Shown in pieces: positions 22,301-32,474 of a stretch of 32,474 nucleotides of DNA. Source of the stretch: Circinella minor (lineage: Eukaryota > Mucoromycota > Mucoromycetes > Mucorales > Lichtheimiaceae); assembly GCA_016758965.1 (NCBI GenBank), contig JAEPRB010000350.1, positions 1-32,474 of the forward strand, given 5' to 3'. Numbering within the stretch: the first letter of the stretch is position 1; every line of letters begins with the position of its first letter. Under the pieces are notes generated by a model, which searched no databases, was not told where the DNA came from, and saw nothing but the letters and a program-made list of their open reading frames with translations. A program made the position numbers and the translations under genes.

Positions 22301-23086
22301 ATAATTTTTACCCTTCAGATAAAGATGTTTTTAATTGTTGTATATGTATTAATAATTCATTTTCTAATCGTCGATATACTTCTTCAGATTTATGATATCG
22401 ACACACTGTTTCACATGCCTTTCAAAAAAAATAATACGTTTTTTAATTAAATCCTTGTTATACTATTTTAAAAATAATGGTTTTTTTTTTTTTTACCTCA
22501 TAAGCTAGTTGTAAACTCATTTGAATAGGTTCATTATGAAATATCATTAATAATAATTTTCTTTGATTCTCCCATATTTCTTCAAAATAATTATTTGATA
22601 ATTCACGCACAGGTGATTCTAATATATATTCACAAAAAAAAAAAAAAAGATTACATTACTATCCTATATATATATATATATATATATTCATTCATTCATT
22701 CTCTCTCTCTCTTTTTTTTTATTTCTAACCTTTAAAATTCTTAATAAATACTTTATTAGGTTGTGATGAACGACGAAACGATCCTAATGTTGCATTCATG
22801 GATGTTCCACTTTGTGTTAAATCGTGATCCACATTCATGGGTACTGGACTATTATTTTCTGGTGTATTTGAATCGCGTGATACTTTAAGTGGTGAACCTG
22901 ATACACGACGAAAAGAATCTAAAGTCGTTTGTGTATTTGAAGAAGAAGTAGACGATGTTTTACGTTTCTTTGACACTTTTTTTTTTTAAAAAAAAAAAAA
23001 AAAAGATTTAGTATTTCAATAGAGATCTTATTGTTTGTTATTGATTTAAAATGTTATTTAAAACCTTTTGCATTTTTAGGTGGCAT
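19398..23086 (-). CDS. CUL4: Cullin-4, scaffold of CRL4 ubiquitin ligases
   Basis: Seventeen exons (minus): 23086-23065, 22975-22730, 22618-22497, 22418-22312, 22241-22172, 22108-22035, 21960-21862, 21787-21480, 21394-21279, 21204-20974, 20888-20819, 20737-20436, 20333-20114, 20025-19799, 19721-19623, 19553-19513 and 19449-19398. All phases agree, giving 801 aa, near the usual CUL4 length. Residues 1-80 are disordered with an NLS-like KKRK (10-13). Cullin repeats start at KVFIKNFK (82-89), the CUL4 'VIKNF' hallmark. The cullin-homology domain includes EEDLEQLLDRLLVIFRYLQG, KDAFEAFYKRFLSKRLL and LQSLACGQHKLLLK. The C-terminal winged-helix segment IVRVMKAKRKLNH carries the NEDD8 acceptor lysine K748, followed by DIKKRIETLIDREYLAR. 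Known role: binds DDB1-DCAF receptors through the N-terminus and Rbx1 at the C-terminus, acting in DNA-damage response, replication licensing and chromatin regulation in the nucleus. Other cullins are less likely given the IKNF start and the SLACG block. Confidence 0.96.
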
Positions 23087-24254
23087 GATTTTCACTATTA
23101 TTATGCGAGAAATCTCAAGGAGTTAAAGAGAGCAAGACTTAAAATAATCAAATAATATAGCCCCCAAGTTAAAAAAAAAAACCTTAAAAATGCAGGTTAA
23201 AGGTTTTTTAATTACCGCAAGAGTCCTTATCGTTCTGCTGCGCACTTTTTTTTATGATAAGATTTCTTAAAAAAAAAAATACCATGGTCGAACATAAATA
23301 GTACTATTTGAGACTATCAAGCTAATTTTGTATCTAAGTAATGATTGTCAAGTATTTAATCATAAAATAATTTTGGGAGTTGAATCTTTATTATATTAAG
23401 AGGGATTTTTTAAAATTACTATTATTACGTATCAAATGTCAACTGGAAATTTCATAATAGATTTTACTCAAGGAATGATACCTATTGATTATATAAATAG
23501 TTCAAAAAAATCATAATCTGTGTAGTAGTATAGTATTTTATATGATATCAAAATATATTTATTGTTTCCATTTGAAATGACCCAAAGTCATAATATTTAG
23601 AAAGATTCTATCTACAGCTAATATGACAAAGATGTATATATATAAATTATAAAAAGAAAAAAGGCATAATACAAAAGCAGAAGAAGGTTGAAGAAAATAA
23701 AATAATACAAAAGAATGGAAAGGGATGTAAATGAATTATACACAAAAGAAAGAGAGAGAGAAAAAAATACAATAGATAAAATCATAACAAGGCATAGATG
23801 TTGTGTGTGAAAGTGATAATATACAAATGAATGAAAAGGGGTGAGTTAAAGGGTTGTTAAAAAAAAAAGAATAGGTACAAACATAAAAAAGGGGAGGTAA
23901 AAAAAGTACAAAAAAAAAAAAGAAAAATTATATATAAAAATTTTTGGATACTTGGGAAATAATAATAATAAAAGAAGGGGGGTTTTTTTTGGGGGGGAAG
24001 AAGTAAAAAAGTATGTAAAAGAAAGTGAGTGAGTACAAAGTTGTGTGTGTGTCTGTCTGTGTGTGATAATACAAAAAAGAGTGTGAAAAAGAGGTAGCTT
24101 TTTTTTTTTAGATTAAAGTTTGGATATGTACAAGGAATTTTTTTTTTTTTTTGTGAAAGTTGGTTTTTTTTTCTTTTTAATAATGGTCTTTTTTTTTTGG
24201 ATTGTAAAAAGAAAAGAAGAGGGTATAAAGAGAAATAAATAATGGCTTTCTTCT
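23087..24254. promoter_or_regulatory. Cullin-4 promoter region and 3' flank of the ankyrin gene
   Basis: The cullin start lies to the left and the stop of the ankyrin gene to the right, both minus strand. The right half (23,650-24,250) is rich in A- and G-runs (for example T8-G8 near 23,982-23,997) and a GTGTGTGTCTGTCTGTGTGTG microsatellite around 24,043-24,063. Open frames here are Phe/Leu/Lys-rich by-products of homopolymers and were not called. Confidence 0.5.
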
Positions 24255-26183
24255 TTAATAACATGAAGAATTAGCTCTTACTTTTGTTGCTTTGACACGA
24301 CGAACAGCTCGTTCAATAATTACTATATAAAATTATAGTTAAAGTTTAGATAGAATAAAAAAAAAGGGGGGGGTGAATATAATAAACAACACTTACATCG
24401 ACAACGACGTTTATCCACTTCTGTTACAGGACAATCATGAATAAAATAACCTTGATATGTTCTTATATGTAAATCAATGTGTTCAAGAGATGCTAAATGA
24501 TCAAGACATTTCCATAATCCTAAAGCAGATGCATAATGTGCAGCTGTCCAACCTATATATATCAATGAGTAAAGTGTAGATCGGAGTAAATAGTTTTATA
24601 GCAAAAAAAAAACTCTTACCATTATTATCTGCATGATTCACATCAATTTTATCTGAATCAATCAAATGCTTTGCAATTTTCTCATGACCATTCATCAAAG
24701 CAATATGAAGTAACGATCGATTATACATATCTGTCATGTCACTTGTAACTAAATTTATCATTTCAATAAATTCAGGAAAATCACCTCTTGTACAAGCATC
24801 GACAAGAATTGTTTTTGGATCAAAACGTACTTGACGTTTTATACAAGTAAAAGAGGATTCCTTATGTGTTGATGATTTTATCATTTCCGTTTGTTCTTGA
24901 TTTTGTTCTTCCTCTTTAAAAGCTTTTAATACATTTATCATTTGTTCTTTTACTTCTTCTTCTTCATCTTCTTGTTTATTTGTTCGAATCGTTGGAAAAC
25001 AAGCAGGTCGTGTAGGAACAGGAGATGGAGGAGAAGATGAAAAACCCATAATAACATGTGTATCACTTGTTGCTGTTGTTGTTGTCCAAGACGTGGGTGG
25101 AAAATTATTATTATTCTTTTCAGTGATTATTGTCATGGGAGACGGAGGCGGAGTCCAAAGATCATCCGATTTGGTTGTACCATCTTCAACAGACGAAAGA
25201 GAAGAAAATGATGAAGAAGAAGAGGATGAAGAAAATGACATGGGTGACATACGCATTATTGCACGTTGATGATCTCCTTCTAAAGGAGATGGAGATGATG
25301 ATTTTTTACTATCAAAAAATTCATTTGTAGCTGTAATTTCATCATGATGATTATTTTGTCGAACTACTTGAACTATTCCTTCTTCTTCTTGTTGTTGTTG
25401 AGGGGAGGGTGAAGGTGATAATAAAGTAGGAATATGCGTTGTCATGGATCTTTCTGCAGCCTTTTTTAATAACATGGAAGGACGATGTTGTAAATTTTTT
25501 GTTGATTTTGTATTTACTTTTTGAGTCATACCCGTATTCTTGGTCGTCAATGTTGTTGTTGTTGTTGTTGTTGTTGGAATAGTAGTAATAGACAACAAAG
25601 CCAAGCATTCATTGTTGGTGCAACAATCGACGGGTAAGACAAGTCGGGTATTCCGAGCATTGATATCTGCTCCTAAATCCACTAAAAGTCGTACAAGTTT
25701 CGACATATTCCAAAAACAAGCAAGATGTAAAGTAGTATTTCGTTGACCCCAGGTATGATTTAAAAATTGACTTAATTCTTGTACTGTAGCATTACTTTTT
25801 AAAAAAATTAAAAGTTGAAAAGCGATCAAAGGATTTTTTAAAACCAGAGCAAGTTGTATGGGATTTGAATCAGTTACTGGCTTTCCAAACTTGCGCACGG
25901 CCTCTTGTCGAACATGGATAGGGAACTGTATGACACGCGATTTTTGAGAAGGGGAGTACAGAGCCGGGTCGTTTGAAAGTCGCGATGTCAGGAGGACACG
26001 CGTGATAAGTTCTGTAGGGGTTGTTTCGCACAGACGCGAAAATTCATCTTTAGAATCATTGTGAATAATAGTTTGTAAAGTACGCCAAAGACGAAGTGGA
26101 GAACAACATGAGGTTGATGTACATTGTTTTTGTGTATTGTTATTGTTGTTGTTAAGAGAGCTGGTTTGATATACAGCTGCCAT
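24255..26183 (-). CDS. Ankyrin-repeat protein with PP1-docking RVxF motif (MYPT-like)
   Basis: Three exons (minus): 26183-24620, 24552-24397 and 24322-24255. They are in phase and give 595 aa ending KVRANSSCY. A first ankyrin block spans ~103-198 (TTLHLACFWNMSKLVRLLVD, GADINARNTRLVLPVD). A disordered Thr/Ser/Pro/Gln-rich region follows (~200-440) with poly-Thr, poly-Ser and an acidic run. KRQVRFDP at 449-456 fits the PP1-docking consensus (V452, F454). It is immediately followed by a second ankyrin block (~458-560): KTILVDACTRGDFPEF, RSLLHIALMNGHEKIAKHLI and GWTAAHYASALGLWKCLDHL. RVxF directly before 'xxxLxxACxxGD' ankyrin repeats is the architecture of myosin-phosphatase targeting (MYPT1/PPP1R16) subunits. 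I infer a protein phosphatase 1 regulatory subunit. A second loose match, KSRVIQF, lies at 81-87. No myosin-binding or leucine-zipper tail is visible. Substrate and localisation are unknown. The promoter is shared with the divergent UPF0658 gene across ~2.4 kb. Confidence 0.87.
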
Positions 26184-28558
26184 GGTGATAAATTGGGGGG
26201 AGTTTATTTTTTTTATTTTTTATTTTTTGGTTGTTTTGGTTGTTGTTTTTTTTTCGCAAGTTAGTTATAGAAAGAAATATAGTATAATGTTTTTACAAAA
26301 ATAAAAAAATAAAAATAAAAATATAGAGAACAAAGTTGGTTAAAAAAAAAGAAAAGAAAACAAGAAGAAAAGAAAATGAAAAAAAAGAGAAATGAAAATA
26401 TATAAAGAAAAGGGGAAGAACGTTTGAGGTGGGAAAGAAAAAAAAAGAAAGAAGAGATATCTTTTTTTTTTTTTATCACATTCAACTCACTTTAAGATTT
26501 TTAGTAGCAATAGTGTAAATGTTTATTATAATAGTGAGTAAATGAGAGAGCCACACACACACACACACACACACACATCACACAGAAAAATAAAGGACAA
26601 TAACAATTTAGTTCCTAACCTACACCAGTTTATTATTTAATAAATGAAATTTTACTTGATTAAAAGTCGTATGCATAATGTATATATATGATTTCCCTTT
26701 TATCTTTACTTTCATCTTTATTTTAACAACCATTATTTGAGTGGAAAATTCGATTAGTTTCGTTTTTTATTTCTTAAAGCATTTTAGTAAAAAAAAATCT
26801 TTGAGGTTTAGGTTTGTTTGTGTTACAAGTACCTACTTGTTATAAAAGACCGACCGTCTTTTGGCCATTCCGCTTTGTTTGTGTCCGTGTTCAAGCCTCA
26901 CGATAACGGAGTATGTTTGTTACTGTTCGGGGGAGGGAGGTTAAAAGTAATAAAAGAGAATTTGTTAATGACGACGCTATTTTATATGCATCCCTTATAG
27001 GTTTGTGTAATACGAGACCTTAATACTCGGATGATCCGTGCTTCTCTTTCTCTCTCTCTTTCTTTTTTATATTTACAACAAAATTTACTCTTTGGGCGGA
27101 GTTTTTTTTAATAGACTTTTTTTTTTCATCTTACTACTGTATGTTTTTTTTAATGGACAAAAGTTTTTTTTTAAATTCTAAAGTGTATGTTGTGTGAGAG
27201 AGATAACATGTTATTTGTTGATTTAAATGACCCCAACTCTAATAATAATAATAATAAAACTTACAATGATGATGACAACGGAACAGTTTCCGTTGAAAAT
27301 CTTAACATTAGAATAAAAAAGGGATCCATTCTCCGTTTTTGTTGCACAAGTTTCTTTCAATAATAATAATAATAATTTAGGTAATGTGTCTGGTGAAAAA
27401 AAAAAAGCCCTGGACTTGTTATACCTACCAAAACAACAAAAACCAAACATGAAAGGGTTCATTCGCAAAAATGACGAAAACTTTAATTTCTTTTTTCCCG
27501 CGTTACCCTCTTTACTTTGACTTTTACTTTGACTAAACAATTTGAATCAACTTATTTATGCATCTATTAAAGATTAAATTTGACTACTACTATAATAGTC
27601 AATTATAGATCCCAAAAATAGATCTGTTTATGTTACCCATTATAAACTAATAATCATGGTACCTTTTTGAAAGTTACTATCATCAAAAATTATTTATGTT
27701 CTTCCCCAATCAAATTATACCGAGAATACGGAAACTTGGAGGGGTCATTTATTTATAATCAACAGAATTTGTTCTTTATTTGGAAAATGTGTTGTTTAAG
27801 AAGACTTTATGAAGAAGAAATAAGTGGCCCGTGACTTTATTGAAAAGAAAATAATTCTTGTCAACAAAAAAGAATCGGTTATAAAAGAAACAAATTTGAG
27901 TAGAAAAAAAACGCGTTTCCCCCCCCCCCCGCTAATTGAGGATCTTTTTTTAACAATAAGATCGACCGGTAGTTTAATATATCGGTTAAATACGGTGATG
28001 ATATTAGTTATTGACATATAGTACTTGGTTAATTATATATATAAAAACGATTTAAAATGAGTTTTTCTTTTTATATGAAAGAAAAGAATATAATTTTTTG
28101 TTATCTATAAAAAATAAAATTCATCTTTTCTTTTTCTTTTCTTTTGGCTTGGCAAAAATTCATTACTGCTATATAATCAATGGTAGTGCAAATTTTATAT
28201 AAAAGAAAAAAGGATGCGTAAGTTGGGTAATAATAACCTCAGCCAACATTTTATTTATTTTTGTTTCTTTTTTCTTTATTTCCCCATACAGCAAACAACA
28301 AAAACTTTTCCCTTCTCTTTTGCTTTTTGGTACCTTAAAAAAAAAATTATACTGTACCTTATATCGACAAGAACAACAAGAACAAAAACTATAATAACAA
28401 AAACGAACGAAACAATATAACAATATAACGTCACCTTTTAATTACTATAATTTCCATCCTTTAATTCAATTATACCTCCTCCTCCTCCCCCCCTTTATAA
28501 TTAACAAAACAAACAACAATTGAAAAAGGAATTGAAAACGAAAAAAAAAATATATATA
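26184..28558. promoter_or_regulatory. Long divergent intergenic region
   Basis: This 2.4-kb gap lies between the ankyrin gene (minus) and the UPF0658 gene (plus), and must contain both promoters. Contents include poly-purine tracts next to the ankyrin start (26,260-26,480), a (CA)n microsatellite at 26,552-26,577, a moderately GC-richer patch at ~26,840-26,940, a C10 run at ~27,920, and a CCTCCTCCTCC pyrimidine tract at ~28,471-28,493. The last is just upstream of the UPF0658 start, a common fungal core-promoter feature. Open frames in this gap lack protein-like composition and I call no gene. An unseen non-coding RNA or a long 5' UTR cannot be excluded. Confidence 0.5.
26552..26577. repeat. 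(CA)n microsatellite
   Basis: An uninterrupted run of about 13 CA units lies ~370 bp upstream of the ankyrin gene start codon, followed by CATCACAC. Confidence 0.95.
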
Positions 28559-28683
28559 ATGTCGACAGAGAATTTTGTCGGTTCAACTTTTGAATCGGAT
28601 CAACCACGAAAATTATATGATTATCCACAACAGGAACGGTCTACTGAAACAAGGTTTCATGTAAGTTTCTTTCTTTTTAAATT

Positions 28684-28714
<31 letters not shown>

Positions 28715-30209
28715 GTACCTTTTTAATGGAGTAAAAATATATAAATGTTCATTTTTATTTAGATAACAACCCTTTTTTATATATATTTTATATATAGTTT
28801 TTAACCATTTCAAAACATTCAACCTATTTTGTATTAACAGCTATTTTTGAAGCTGCTGTTGTTATTGCACTTGAATCTGTTATATTTGCAAAATTTATTA
28901 ATTCAGAGTAAGAGTTTTTTTTTTTTATTATTATTATTAATTTAATATAATAATATAAACAATGAATTTATTATTTTTAGTTATAAAAAATCAATTGGTC
29001 AAGGTATTCCTGTTTATTTAATGATTTTTATTATATGTCAAGTATATCAAATTGGTATTGCATGGGATGCTGTAAGTCATTTTTTAAAGAGTAGTTATAA
29101 TTATAAAAGATAAAAAAGAACTCATTGTTTTGTTAATAATAGGTTCGAATGCAAAATACAATTCAAGTAATAGCATTTATTTTACTTAATATGTGTTGTC
29201 TTATTTATTCTGGTTTTCAATTTCAACAACTTCAAGAAGCTATGGATCAAGATACTGAAAATTCAGAAAAAGATGTTGAACATCTTAAATATTTAATTAC
29301 TCGATTATTAATTGTGAATGTAGTTATTATTGGTGTTTGTGAATTAATTTATTTATATCTTGGTGCAAGACTTTATCAAGAATTTGGGTAAGAAAAAAAG
29401 TTCTTTGTTCTTTTTTAAATATATAAATATTTAATAGAATAAATATAAATTTTAGTTGGCGAATTTATAAAAAGATTGGAGCTGATCCTATTATTCGAAG
29501 TAAGTGTAAATATGGATTTGTATTATATATAATGAAAAACTAATCTATTTATTTATTTTATAATAGATATGTATCGATGGTATCAAATTTTATTAACCAT
29601 TTTAAAAATTGATATGTTTTTCTTTTTGGGTTATTCAATTCAATATTTAGTATTAGTATTACATTCGGGTGATGTTGAATTTCCTTTAACTATTATTGCA
29701 TTACCACTTATTTGTTTATTTTTAATATTAGCAGTTTATGCAGTAAGTATAATCATTTTGCTTCTTCTTTGTTCTTCTTCTTCTTCATATCATACACTAA
29801 ACCCCATCTTTTTTTTTCTTATATTATTATTAGGTACGTCATGAATCTAAACCATTAGTTATTATATTTTTTGTTGGTTTAGCAGCAGGATGTGCTTATT
29901 TTATATTTAAAATTGTTCGAATGTATACACCAAGTGAAATAACAAAATATAAAAATGTTTTAAAATTTTTAACATTTTTTGGTAAAGTTTTCCTTTCTTC
30001 TTCTTCTTCTTTTAAAAGGTTTGATCCACTAAAACTTTTCTATTCTTCTTTTAGCAAGTGTTTCATTAGCACTTTTAGTACTTACGATTATTAATGCTGG
30101 AGTATGTTGGTCTAATTTTAATAAAGGACTTAAACAACATTTACTTCGTGATCGTACTGAAACTGCATTAACACAAAATCCTGGTGATAGAACTCTTTCT
30201 TTGGATTAA
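28559..30209 (+). CDS. UPF0658 family Golgi membrane protein
   Basis: Eight exons: 28559-28660, 28798-28907, 28981-29071, 29143-29387, 29456-29499, 29567-29742, 29834-29981 and 30055-30209. All are in phase, giving 356 aa. The N-terminal ~35 residues are polar and cytosolic. Multiple membrane helices follow, for example YFVLTAIFEAAVVIALESVI (~44-63), GQGIPVYLMIFIICQVYQIG, NTIQVIAFILLNMCCLIYSG, TRLLIVNVVIIGVCELIYLY, and two pairs in the C-terminal half. The tail is hydrophilic. The block order QVYQIGIAWDAVRMQNTIQV, GWRIYKKIGADP, MYRWYQ and RHES matches the fungal UPF0658 Golgi apparatus membrane proteins of fission yeast. The biochemical function of the family is not established; it is fungal-specific as far as I know. 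Intron 1 contains a 27-base T run (28,688-28,714), so reads across it may be error-prone. The exon 2 acceptor at 28,796-28,797 was chosen over an earlier TTTAG because only it keeps phase. Confidence 0.92.
28688..28714. repeat. Poly-T tract in intron 1 of the UPF0658 gene
   Basis: A run of about 27 T residues lies within the first intron. It has no coding effect but is prone to length errors in sequencing. Confidence 0.9.
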
Positions 30210-30976
30210 AAACAAATTATTCTTTATTCCTTTCCCTTCCCCCTCCCCCTTCCCCTTACCTCAATTATTATCTCTCACCTCAGGCTTTGTCTTATTACCC
30301 TTTCTTCCTCTCCATCTTTTATATATATATATATATATATATAGTATTAGTATAACTCTTTTTTCTTTCTTTGTATCATTAATCCCCCTCAACTACCCTT
30401 ACTTCTTCCCCCCCAACCACAAATTTCTAACTCTTTTTTTTTCGCATTCTTTTTGTTTTATTTCAAATACATATTTTGTCCCATCTTTTTTTTTCTTTAT
30501 AAATTTGAATTTATATATATATATATATATATGGTAACAAATATTTAGTATTTTACAATATGAATTTGAATTGAGGTGAAAAGGTGTTATCATTATTATT
30601 TTTCACATGTTTAAATAATTAAACTTATTATGAATACTTTATCCCCTCCTTCGTTTTTTTTTTTTTTTTATAAAAGTTTAAAGTAAAAAAGTATATCATG
30701 ATTATGGATTCATTTCAAAAAGAAAAAGAGAGGCAAGAGAAAAAATAAAATAAAATATCAAGACTAATAATAAATAAGAATACTGAAGGGTTTTGAGAAG
30801 GGTTTGGGGGGGGAGGAGGATGACAATATGGGAAAAAAATTCAAGGTAAAGATAATAATATTTTTGTAATAAATAAAGGAGAGAGAGAGAGAGAGAAATA
30901 GAGAATCTATTGTACAAAAAATTAATAATAATAATAATAATAATAAAGAGAAAGAATCGAACAAAGAAAGAAAAAT
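30210..30976. terminator. Convergent 3' flanks of UPF0658 and glycosyltransferase genes
   Basis: Both flanking genes end here. The left half is pyrimidine-rich (CCCTCCCCCTTCCCC at ~30,240), with two TATATATATA microsatellites at ~30,320-30,343 and ~30,513-30,531. The right half is purine-rich with GAGAGAGAGA at ~30,881-30,895 and (AAT)n at ~30,922-30,945. The open frames are simple-repeat artefacts. Confidence 0.55.
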
Positions 30977-32434
30977 CTAAAGAGTGATTACACCAGGATC
31001 ACCATTCTATAGAATGAATAAAGTTATTAGTAAATAAAGATAACAATAATAATGATTAAAAAAAAAAACTTACAAAAGGATGTCGCCAACCACATTGAAA
31101 ATCATGTTTCTTATAAGTTCGATCATGACTTGTTGATGTATTAAAACCAATATGATACATTAATAATTTTTTACTTGTCACTAATGTTTGACTACATTCA
31201 TTACATTCAGGTAAATCACCTGCAAGACATTGTTGTACAACAATATCAGGTGGTGTATCCGTATATTTTAAAAGTAATCCAGATACCAACTTGGCAATTT
31301 TAGGTTTCATAAACAATCCACTACGTAATAATAATGATAAGTAATCATTTTTTTTCTTTCTCTTTCTCTTCCTAAATATATATATATATATATATTACCT
31401 GCCACCAGTACCAACAAATACACCACAATGTCCAGGTACACGTTGATTAGCATGATATATTACATTTTCAATTTGACGCCATTCATTTTCACCACATACT
31501 GGAAAATCATCTTCCAATAAAGCAATATAAGTACTTTGATAATTATCAGCCACTAGACTTAATGCTTTACTGACATGTAATCGTTGATCAAATAAATTTC
31601 CTTCTTCACGAATCCATTTAAGATAACGTTGTCCTTTAGGATCATGAGAGAAATGATTTTTGGCAATATCAAATTGTGTATGATTGGTAAAATGAGTATA
31701 CACTAAACCTTGAACACGATCATAAAGAGAACCAGGAGGTGGATCCATAGGCCAATTTTCAAGATAAGATGCCAATGTACGTGAGAGATAAGCTGGGTTA
31801 CCACGACGAGGTGCTGTCATGACAACAAATGAAAACATATATCGATCATGGGTCACCTGATTTAATACAGTCGGATCAACAAAAGATTCTCGGGTATAAT
31901 AAGCATTACACATAAGTAAAACAGGCAATGTGATCATGACAACAATGGCACCTTTTTTGACAGTTGACCATAAAATACGCCATAATGGAATACGTCTTCG
32001 TTGATGATAATGATTTTTTTCTTGTTCTTCTCCACTCACAAAAAAAGAAAATGAATTCATTTTTTGTTGTTGTGACATATCTTCTTCAAACCATGTACGT
32101 TGATGAGCAAGACATGTTTGAATAATAAGTGTCATGATATACCCAGTTAATAAACCTGTTAATGACCACCAAAGAATATTTTTCACCGTATAATTCATTA
32201 AACACATCAATAATTGAAGTGCTACTTTACGAACTGTCATCTTTTGATTGGATGCTTCAGGTCCATACATTAAGATATATTTATCATCAATACTTAATGA
32301 TTGTACAATCAATAACGCAAATAAAAATGGAGCAAGCCCTTTTTTTACTAAATATAATAATACGTACTAATAATTGCAACAGCAGAAATAGTAGTAGAAA
32401 TCATAATACATAATAAAAACTCTAATATATACAT
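30977..32434 (-). CDS. Membrane-anchored GT-A-type glycosyltransferase (MGAT4/PGAP4-like)
   Basis: Confident exons (minus) are 32347-31399, 31320-31074 and 31006-30977, all in phase and ending GDPGVITL. A likely first exon is 32434-32368 (ATG, reads MYILEFLLCIMISTTISAVA), but joining it requires an intron of only 20 nt (or 29 nt with another acceptor), so the 5' end is unsure. With it the protein is ~430 aa. It has several N-terminal hydrophobic spans (around residues 5-20, 26-40, ~75-98 and ~152-172) before a lumenal-type domain starting FSFVVMTAPRRGNPAYLSRT. The acidic metal-binding equivalent ALLEDDFPVCG (E301-D303) follows, with an HVSKALSLVADNYQSTYIAL lead-in typical of EDD-type GT-A enzymes. 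C-terminal cysteines are in QQCLAGDLPECNECS. These features resemble GT54 (MGAT4) and the GPI-glycan transferase PGAP4; I infer a Golgi or ER glycosyltransferase, donor and acceptor unknown. The MGAT4/PGAP4 link is by pattern only. Confidence 0.74.
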
Positions 32435-32474
32435 TAATACTATCTTATATAATAATAAAGTGCGCTTTTTTTTT

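Noticed and set aside
22725..22976. Cullin start at 22976
   Set aside because: The codon there is GTG; a true ATG lies in a 22-nt exon at 23086-23065 that joins in frame.
23857..24264. 135-codon Lys/Phe/Leu-rich minus-strand frame
   Set aside because: It is made of homopolymer tracts; the true C-terminal exon of the ankyrin gene overlaps its end in a different frame.
25351..25608. Short frame with Asn- and Tyr-rich runs
   Set aside because: It is a shifted reading of the poly-Thr/Gln linker of the ankyrin protein.
26818..27000. 60-codon plus-strand frame in a GC-richer patch
   Set aside because: It has no conserved motif or splice continuation; composition is the only hint.
30184..30537. 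117-codon Pro/Phe/Leu-rich frame after the UPF0658 gene
   Set aside because: It is pyrimidine-rich 3' flank plus TA microsatellites; the UPF0658 frame already ends at 30209.

Overview
The window is nuclear DNA of an AT-rich early-diverging fungus. The best fit is Mucoromycota, probably Mucorales. The support is very AT-rich intergenic DNA, many short introns (mostly about 50-110 nt, GTAAGT-like donors, YAG acceptors), fungal-type proteins (PTR2-type peptide carrier, UPF0658 Golgi protein, cullin-4) and decayed DNA-transposon remnants. All gene models were assembled by hand: exons were joined at GT/AG sites and accepted when every junction kept the reading frame.

Layout. 1-5.0 kb is a transposon graveyard. 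It holds an inverted GCGGAT array next to a truncated transposase-like pseudogene, a pair of degenerate ~200-bp direct repeats around a TTTACAG-rich spacer, remnant ORFs, and two abutting, related terminal-inverted-repeat elements. 5.9-9.5 kb carries two uncharacterised minus-strand genes: a single-exon 269-aa protein and a seven-exon 579-aa coiled-coil protein. 10.7-11.2 kb is TIM10 (mitochondrial small Tim chaperone). Divergent from it, 12.0-14.9 kb is a 13-exon phosphopentomutase/phosphoglucomutase-2-type enzyme. 15.5-18.0 kb (minus) is a nine-exon POT/PTR2 peptide transporter with two 22-nt micro-exons. 19.4-23.1 kb (minus) is a 17-exon cullin-4. 24.3-26.2 kb (minus) is an ankyrin protein with an RVxF-type PP1-docking motif just before its second ankyrin block. 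28.6-30.2 kb (plus) is a UPF0658 Golgi membrane protein. 31.0-32.4 kb (minus) is a membrane-anchored GT-A-type glycosyltransferase whose 5' end is uncertain at the window edge.

The right 27 kb is ordinary euchromatic gene space with housekeeping genes from unrelated pathways (mitochondrial import, ribose/hexose phosphate metabolism, peptide uptake, ubiquitin ligation, phosphatase targeting, Golgi functions). I see no gene cluster, CRISPR, tRNA or rRNA. The main points for a second look are the MYPT-like ankyrin protein, the duplicated TLxSFRR motif at the cullin-4 N-terminus, the micro-exons, the possible ultra-short intron near the right edge, and the nested inverted-repeat elements on the left.
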